The notes below the pieces were generated by a model. It made no database searches. It had not been told where the DNA came from and worked only from the letters and a program-made list of their open reading frames with translations. Source: Chitinophagaceae bacterium (GTDB lineage: Bacteria > Bacteroidota > Bacteroidia > Chitinophagales > Chitinophagaceae). Taken from it: a stretch of DNA of 12,589 nt. Within the stretch, counting starts at the first letter, position 1, and each line of letters opens with the position of its first letter. Below, in pieces: positions 6,957 to 12,589 of this stretch. Location of the stretch: positions 1 to 12,589 of the forward strand of contig CANJDY010000040.1 of assembly GCA_947472635.1 (NCBI GenBank), given 5' to 3'. A program made the translations under genes and the position numbers.

Positions 6957-9900
6957 TTACTTATTACTTTTTTGTAAAATATATTCTGATGGCGACATTT
7001 TGAAATATGCTTTAAACCACTTCGTAAAATATTGTGGATTGGAATGCCCAACAGCATACGCAACTTCAGAAATATTCATCCCCGAAGATATCAGAAGATG
7101 AGCGGCTTTCTTTAAACGTATTGAATTAATAAACTCTTTACCAGTTATTCCTGTAATAGCTTTAATTTTTCTGAAAAAGGTAGAACGACTCATGGTGAAT
7201 GTCTGCGCTAAGTTGTTAATATTCAATTCGGGGTCGTCAATATTATCTTCTACATATTTAAGCAAATTTTCAAGAAATTCAGAATCTCTGCTATTTGTTG
7301 TTATTTCTTTGGGATTGTGGTATGGATTATTAATGAAAAGCTGCCTTAATTTTTCTCTTGAGTCTATTAAATTCTTAATGGTTAAATCCATCAGACTTAT
7401 ACTAAATGGTTTGGGGAAAAAATAATCTGCACCAATTTCAACCCCCTTGATCTGACTGTGCGAGTCACCTCTAGCAGTTAGTAAAATGACAGGAATATGA
7501 GAAGTATTTAAATCGTTTTTAAGATTCCTGCATAATTCAAAACCATCCATAACTGGCATAATGATGTCACTTATGACAACATCTGGTTGAAATCGGTTCG
7601 CCAATTCAACACCAATTTTGCCATTCGGCGCAACGATTACATTATACTTTTCAGATAAAAAATAAATCATATTGTCTAACAATTCTCTATTATCATCAAC
7701 ATAAAGAATCGTAGATTTTGCTGGGTCAAGATCCTCTATGCCGAGGTTGAGTGATTCTATAGCTTCATTGGCAAAATTTCGCTTTTCAATACTGCTTAAA
7801 ACTGAAGTATAATCTGACTTCCAAAATAATTTCTCTGCCTTATCCTCACTGGAATATACTTCATCATTCATGGGTAACCTTAATGTAAAAATGGAACCTT
7901 TACCAACCTCACTACTTAATAATATCGAGCCCTTATGTGATTCTATGAGGTTTTTCGTAAGAGATAAGCCTACACCAAAACCTTTTTCGTATGACTCACT
8001 ATTGCTTTCCAAGTGATAGAAACGATCAAATATTTTTGTAAAATTGACCTTTTCAATACCAATGCCATTGTCACTTACCGATATATGAAGAAATTCATTA
8101 TTTTCAGATGAATTGATTGAAACCTCAATTGCCCCTCCTCGTTTAGTATATTTGATTGCATTTGAAATCAGATTTCCAAAAGCTTTTTCTACCGCATTTG
8201 CATCAAACCAAATTAATATTTCAGATTGATAGCTATAGAAAGATAAATTAATATTTTGTCTATCAGCGAGGGGGTCAAAGGCTAGTACTATATTTTTTAA
8301 AAAATCAATAATGTCGTTTTTTCTAACATTTATTTGATAATTTCCGCTTTCAATTTTTTGAATTTCCAATAATTCATTTGTAAGGTTCAACATATGACTT
8401 ACATTTATTTCAATACTTTTTACCTCTTTTTCTTGTTCTGGATTTTTTTTAAAATTTTCAAAAAGCCTTTCAATGGAACACATAATTAAAGTCAAAGGTG
8501 TTCTAATTTCATGAGAAATATTGATGAAAAACTGAATTTTAGCTTGATTTACTTTTTGAATTGTTTCATGATACTTTTTTTCTAAATATTCAGCCTGTTT
8601 TTTTTGTACTCGTCTCTTTGTAATGACAGACACTAAGGATACTAAGCCAAAAAGGGTAGTAAAATAGATCAAAAATGCCGGAAATGTTTGCCAAAAAGAT
8701 GGCTCTATTTCAATTGGAAAAGACGTATATGAATTATTCCATACACCATCTTCATTCGAAGCTTTTACTTTAAAGATGTAATTTCCTTTGGGTAGATTTG
8801 AATACTCTGCTATCCGATTATCAGATGAAGTATAAACCCAATCTTTATCATAGCCTTCGAGTGTGTAGGCATAGTTGCATTTCGATGGATTCACATAATT
8901 GAAAGCAATAAAGGAAAACTTTACATTGTTTTGATAATGAGGTAATGCAAGCTTCTTTGAATTGTTTTTTTCTTTTTTGTTATTTGCGTTTACTCCATTA
9001 ATGAAAATATTTTGAATAACAACAGGTTCAATAAAGTTATCGTAGCCCATATTTTTAGGTAAAAATTCAGAGACCCCACTAATACCGCCAAAATACATCA
9101 CTTCGTTATTATCCATATACGAGGCATGTTCTGCAAATTCGTAATCCTGAATACCATCGTTTATGTCATAAGTAATTAGTTCTTTAGTCAATTTGTTGAA
9201 TCTAACTAACCCCCTGTTAGTTCCAAGCCACAGATTATTTTTTTTATCGCTCTGGATGGATTGAATCATATTGCTTGGAAGGCCATTTTTTTTTGTGTAA
9301 ATATTAATTCCGGAGATTTTACCTGAAGAAATCAATTGAAAATGAATAAGGCCATTTCTAGTTCCTATCCAATAATTGTTAGAACTATCCAAATAAATAT
9401 CAGAAATATATTTACTCAATACAACATCTTCATACATTTTATTGATTGAAATAAACCTTGATACATCATCTTTTGCATCCAACACAGCTTTAACCAGGCC
9501 ATTCATTTCTGTACCAATCCATATACAATTTTGTTTTTTATCAAACTTAACACATCGAATAGTGTTTTGAGATTTGTTATCAATTAAAAGCGGATCACTA
9601 TAAGCAACTATCTGGGAAATCTTAAACTTATCCGTTAAAATAAAACTCAATAACGTTTTACTTGTTCCAATCCAGTATTTATTTGATTTATTACATATTG
9701 AAAATACAACACCCTCTATCTTGTAATCTAATGCTACTTTTTCTGCACTAATATTTATGTTATCATATGTAATCAAATACAATCCGTCTGAAGTGCCTGC
9801 GAAGTAATGATTTTTGTCAATTTCGGATATGGAGAAAATGGAAAGATTATTCAGTAAATCTTTTATGATTTTTTGTTTTTGTATATCATAAATATACAAG

Positions 9901-11084
9901 CCTTCAAAAAGAGTCCCAAACCATAATCTGTTATAAGAATCTTTGCTAATAGACCGTGAATAGTTATTGAGCGAGCTGGTCGAGGAATTACTTAACTGAT
10001 TCGAAAATTTATAATTTTTGAATTTAATGCCCTTAGGGTTATAAAAAAAGACACCACTTCCCAATGAGCCTAACCATAGCGTGTTATCCCGAGATTTATA
10101 AATGCTCCTAATTCTTTTACTTGGTATTTCTTGTTCCCTTAATATTTTTGGGTGAAATATATTTTTCTGCAAGTTCTCTTTTGGGAAAACAATAACACCA
10201 TCACTTCTGGATGTAATCCACAAATCATTTTTGTCATCCTGCATTATATCCGTAATCCTTGAAAAGAAAGTATTTTTATTTTGCGGATATATTTTAATTG
10301 TTGAATAATCCCCTTTGGTTTCTTTTATTTGATAGAGACCATGATTGGAGGTGCCAGCCCATAAAATATTAAAATTATCCTTATAAATTACGGTTACTTC
10401 AATGTCGACCTTAGGATCGAGAATTACTTCATCAATAACCAAAAGTTTATTGTCAATGATTTTCGATATTATGACATGGTTATTTGCTGCTAAAAGGTAA
10501 TTGTCATGTTCATCTTTTTGAAAAACCTTAATCTCTTCCAATTTTAAATCTGATTGCAATTTGTGATTATCAATCGAATTACAAATTTGTTTTGCAACAT
10601 TATCTGTAAAAAGACTCTTCCCCGGATTGAATTTCCACAGCCCCTCGTTGCTGCTCACTAAAATGTCGTTCTCAATCAGCTTCATAGAAAGTATTGTATG
10701 TTTAAAAATACTTTCCTTTAGACTATATTTACTCAGGTTGTAAAACGTTTCTGTAATGGGGTTGAAAACAGAAATACCTTCAATCGTTGCGATCCATATA
10801 TTTCCTGCTGAATCCTGCAACAATGACTGTATAGTATTACCACAAAGGTCATTGTAAGAATCACCTCTATAGTAAGTTTTAAAAGTAAATCCGTCATACT
10901 TGTTAAGGCCATAATGAGTGCCATACCACATGTATCCATCTTTATCTTGAAAAATAGTCAAAACACCATTTTGCGATAGTCCACTTTTATTATCTATTTG
11001 CTTAAAATTGATTTTTGTTTGACCTAAACACATAATACTGTTTAGCCAAAATAGTAGGATTAATAAATTTTGAATTTTAAACAC
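6957..11084 (-). CDS. Hybrid two-component system (HTCS) sensor-regulator of glycan utilisation
   Basis: This 1375-residue protein joins sensor, kinase and DNA-binding activator in one chain. A signal peptide (1-21) precedes a periplasmic part with 14 propeller-blade motifs of the WxGT...GL type, from MWYGTHYGLNKYD (53-65) to MYFGGISGVSEF (663-674), enough for two seven-bladed propellers. A Y_Y_Y domain (about 720-793) and one membrane helix (about 801-822) follow. The cytoplasmic part has HisKA with phospho-acceptor H858 (NISHEIRTPL), HATPase with N975, DNGIG (1005-1009) and GFGVGL (1035-1040), a receiver with D1130/D1131, phospho-acceptor D1173, T1203 and K1225, and an AraC-type domain with two helix-turn-helices (about 1287-1312 and 1336-1360). 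All key residues are intact. The start is GTG; no in-frame ATG precedes it, and the next Met (18) would destroy the signal peptide. It probably activates susCD downstream. A poor -7-like TACCTTTA (11117-11110) without a -33 element lies before it, so it may be read from the upstream susD transcript, 56 bp away. Confidence 0.97.
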   Translation of the reverse strand: MFKIQNLLILLFWLNSIMCLGQTKINFKQIDNKSGLSQNGVLTIFQDKDGYMWYGTHYGLNKYDGFTFKTYYRGDSYNDLCGNTIQSLLQDSAGNIWIATIEGISVFNPITETFYNLSKYSLKESIFKHTILSMKLIENDILVSSNEGLWKFNPGKSLFTDNVAKQICNSIDNHKLQSDLKLEEIKVFQKDEHDNYLLAANNHVIISKIIDNKLLVIDEVILDPKVDIEVTVIYKDNFNILWAGTSNHGLYQIKETKGDYSTIKIYPQNKNTFFSRITDIMQDDKNDLWITSRSDGVIVFPKENLQKNIFHPKILREQEIPSKRIRSIYKSRDNTLWLGSLGSGVFFYNPKGIKFKNYKFSNQLSNSSTSSLNNYSRSISKDSYNRLWFGTLFEGLYIYDIQKQKIIKDLLNNLSIFSISEIDKNHYFAGTSDGLYLITYDNINISAEKVALDYKIEGVVFSICNKSNKYWIGTSKTLLSFILTDKFKISQIVAYSDPLLIDNKSQNTIRCVKFDKKQNCIWIGTEMNGLVKAVLDAKDDVSRFISINKMYEDVVLSKYISDIYLDSSNNYWIGTRNGLIHFQLISSGKISGINIYTKKNGLPSNMIQSIQSDKKNNLWLGTNRGLVRFNKLTKELITYDINDGIQDYEFAEHASYMDNNEVMYFGGISGVSEFLPKNMGYDNFIEPVVIQNIFINGVNANNKKEKNNSKKLALPHYQNNVKFSFIAFNYVNPSKCNYAYTLEGYDKDWVYTSSDNRIAEYSNLPKGNYIFKVKASNEDGVWNNSYTSFPIEIEPSFWQTFPAFLIYFTTLFGLVSLVSVITKRRVQKKQAEYLEKKYHETIQKVNQAKIQFFINISHEIRTPLTLIMCSIERLFENFKKNPEQEKEVKSIEINVSHMLNLTNELLEIQKIESGNYQINVRKNDIIDFLKNIVLAFDPLADRQNINLSFYSYQSEILIWFDANAVEKAFGNLISNAIKYTKRGGAIEVSINSSENNEFLHISVSDNGIGIEKVNFTKIFDRFYHLESNSESYEKGFGVGLSLTKNLIESHKGSILLSSEVGKGSIFTLRLPMNDEVYSSEDKAEKLFWKSDYTSVLSSIEKRNFANEAIESLNLGIEDLDPAKSTILYVDDNRELLDNMIYFLSEKYNVIVAPNGKIGVELANRFQPDVVISDIIMPVMDGFELCRNLKNDLNTSHIPVILLTARGDSHSQIKGVEIGADYFFPKPFSISLMDLTIKNLIDSREKLRQLFINNPYHNPKEITTNSRDSEFLENLLKYVEDNIDDPELNINNLAQTFTMSRSTFFRKIKAITGITGKEFINSIRLKKAAHLLISSGMNISEVAYAVGHSNPQYFTKWFKAYFKMSPSEYILQKSNK

Positions 11085-11140
11085 AGTTACAGATTGATAT
11101 GCTAAGCCATAAAGGTAGATAAAATAAATATTAATCCATA

Positions 11141-12589
11141 TTAGTAAGGGTTTTGTGTCATGTTGGTTGATTGTATGATTTGTCCATATGGAATCGGACG
11201 AATTATTTGCTTAGAATTCCATCTAGAAATTGTTCCAACAGAACTCCCAGAAGTATAAGTGTCTAAATAATTATCCCCATCAAATCGATAAGTACGTACT
11301 AAATCTCTTTTATTTCTATAAAGATCTTTTGTCCTTTGGCACTCGCCAATCATTTCTAATCTTTTTTCAGTTAATACGAGGTCAAGCAGGTTTGTTATAT
11401 TGTAGCTATTTGTTGTCCAGTTTGCTGTTGTAAATAAAGGGACGCCAGCACGGCTTCTAACATAATTGATATTTTCCAATGCCTTTGCGGCATTGCCTAA
11501 TTTCGCATATACCTCTGCCTGAATCAGTCGCATTTCCGTTGCCCTTAAAACAATTATTGAGCCTAGATTGGTGATTCCTGACTGGAAAGAGTATTTATTA
11601 CAATTTGTAGATTTCGCACCATATGTTACATCTGCATTGGCAAGCGTAGTACCAGTTGCTGTAGTATATGATTTATCTATCAAATTATTGCGTAAATCAG
11701 TTGGGTATTTATTTAGTAAAATATAATAATCATTAGAAATCGGCAGATACTGGCCAGCTTTTAGTTGATTATATCCATTATCAAGACAATTCGGCAATGA
11801 TGTAACAGCAGTTCTATACAACATCCAAATCGTTTCACTTGAACTAGAAGCGGTAGAAAAATAATGTTTTGTAACTGAAGGCCATTGTGTTCTAACAACT
11901 GTGTTACTGCCGAAAAAAACATCAGGAGCCGTTATCATTGATGCTTTTCCTGAATTTAATACGGAATCAGCATACGCAATTGCATTATTTGCATTCGTGA
12001 TATCCGGAGTTACAGGATCAATCATTGAATTATAGATACGTGCTAATAAAGCATGTGCGGCCTGCTTTGATGCCTTTGTTCTATCAGTATTAATAGTTTT
12101 CATATTGATTGCTGCTATTTTAAGATCAGCAATCATTTGGTCGTAAAGTTCATCTATTGTAGAACGTTTTGCTTCACTTTCATCATTAGGGTCTAGTCTT
12201 AAAGGCAATCCTAAATTACTAATATCCTTTTGTGTATATGGACGAATAAAAATATTGCTTAAAACAAAATAATTGTATGCTCTCAGAAAATACATTTCTC
12301 CGAGTGCATTATTAATTTCAATATCTGTTCCAAATCTACTTTGAGCGATGACTGTATTACAGGTAAATATATTTTTATAACAATTTGTCCATAATGTCCA
12401 TGTAGAAATGCCATTATTATTTATATCTAAAATATTTGTAGTAAACATACCCGGTTCTGTATTATTTACCCTATTGAGTTTAGCAAAGTCATCACTTGAA
12501 TAATTATGATAGTCAATAACTATTTTATCAACTCCTGAACTCAGATTAGAATAAATACCCGTAGCTAAAAGCTGTATTCCCTGCAATGA
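11141..12589 (-). CDS. Second SusD/RagB-like lipoprotein (5' end outside window)
   Basis: The frame is open to the window edge, so the N-terminus with its expected lipoprotein signal is missing; the TTG at 12584-12586 is not a credible start because the preceding codon continues the frame. The visible start LLATGIYSNL matches the early SusD motif (L-x-G-x-Y-x-x-L), which suggests that only some 40-60 residues are absent. Other family marks are EMYFLRAYNYFVLSNIF (R-A-x-x-Y-F-x-L pattern), TKASKQAAHALLARIY, ATEMRLIQAEVYAKLG, then VLTEKRLEMIGE and a C-terminal IRPIPYGQIIQSTNMTQNPY. The protein differs clearly from the SusD at 1617-3185, so it should belong to another SusC/SusD pair whose susC lies beyond the right edge. 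The HTCS gene follows after 56 bp in the same direction with no terminator visible. The ligand is unknown. Confidence 0.93.
   Translation of the reverse strand, partial: SLQGIQLLATGIYSNLSSGVDKIVIDYHNYSSDDFAKLNRVNNTEPGMFTTNILDINNNGISTWTLWTNCYKNIFTCNTVIAQSRFGTDIEINNALGEMYFLRAYNYFVLSNIFIRPYTQKDISNLGLPLRLDPNDESEAKRSTIDELYDQMIADLKIAAINMKTINTDRTKASKQAAHALLARIYNSMIDPVTPDITNANNAIAYADSVLNSGKASMITAPDVFFGSNTVVRTQWPSVTKHYFSTASSSSETIWMLYRTAVTSLPNCLDNGYNQLKAGQYLPISNDYYILLNKYPTDLRNNLIDKSYTTATGTTLANADVTYGAKSTNCNKYSFQSGITNLGSIIVLRATEMRLIQAEVYAKLGNAAKALENINYVRSRAGVPLFTTANWTTNSYNITNLLDLVLTEKRLEMIGECQRTKDLYRNKRDLVRTYRFDGDNYLDTYTSGSSVGTISRWNSKQIIRPIPYGQIIQSTNMTQNPY

Noticed and set aside
10733..10939. A 68-codon minus-strand frame inside the HTCS gene
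   Set aside because: It is in another frame of the first propeller-coding segment, which is intact and carries clear blade motifs.
12584..12586. TTG as the start of the right-edge SusD gene
   Set aside because: The frame stays open to the last base, and the visible protein begins inside the SusD fold without a signal peptide, so the true start is outside the window.

Overview
This window looks like a polysaccharide utilisation region from a Bacteroidota chromosome. The evidence is a SusC/SusD pair, a one-protein hybrid two-component sensor with two beta-propellers, a Bacteroidota-type promoter (-33 TTTG, -7 TAnnTTTG), almost no Shine-Dalgarno sequences, and AT-rich DNA (roughly one third G+C by eye). 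A soil, water or plant-associated lineage such as Sphingobacteriales or Chitinophagales would fit, but that is a guess from style rather than a marker gene.

All five genes lie on the minus strand, so transcription runs from high to low coordinates. From upstream to downstream they are: the 3' part of a SusD-like lipoprotein gene that runs off the right edge (12589-11141); a GTG-started gene for a 1375-residue hybrid two-component system, HTCS (11084-6957); a 646-bp gap holding a candidate terminator, a perfect inverted repeat, a 10-bp direct repeat spaced by exactly 100 bp and a good susC promoter; a SusC-like TonB-dependent transporter (6310-3188); its SusD partner, two bases further on (3185-1617); and a secreted, probably TIM-barrel glycoside hydrolase-like enzyme that runs off the left edge (1540-1).

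Working model, partly inferred. The secreted enzyme and the surface SusD protein handle a glycan at the cell surface. SusC imports oligosaccharides through the outer membrane with energy from TonB. The HTCS senses an oligosaccharide in the periplasm, phosphorylates its own receiver domain and activates the susC promoter through its AraC-type domain. SusC lacks an STN signalling domain, and no ECF sigma or anti-sigma gene is visible, so control by the HTCS is the simplest reading. The first SusD probably belongs to a second SusC/SusD pair upstream, so the HTCS may sit between two uptake systems. The glycan cannot be named from this window.

The two most interesting points are the enzyme at the left edge, whose motifs I cannot place in a known glycoside hydrolase family, and the unusually structured regulatory gap between the HTCS gene and susC. 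No RNA genes, CRISPR arrays, insertion sequences or phage genes were seen.
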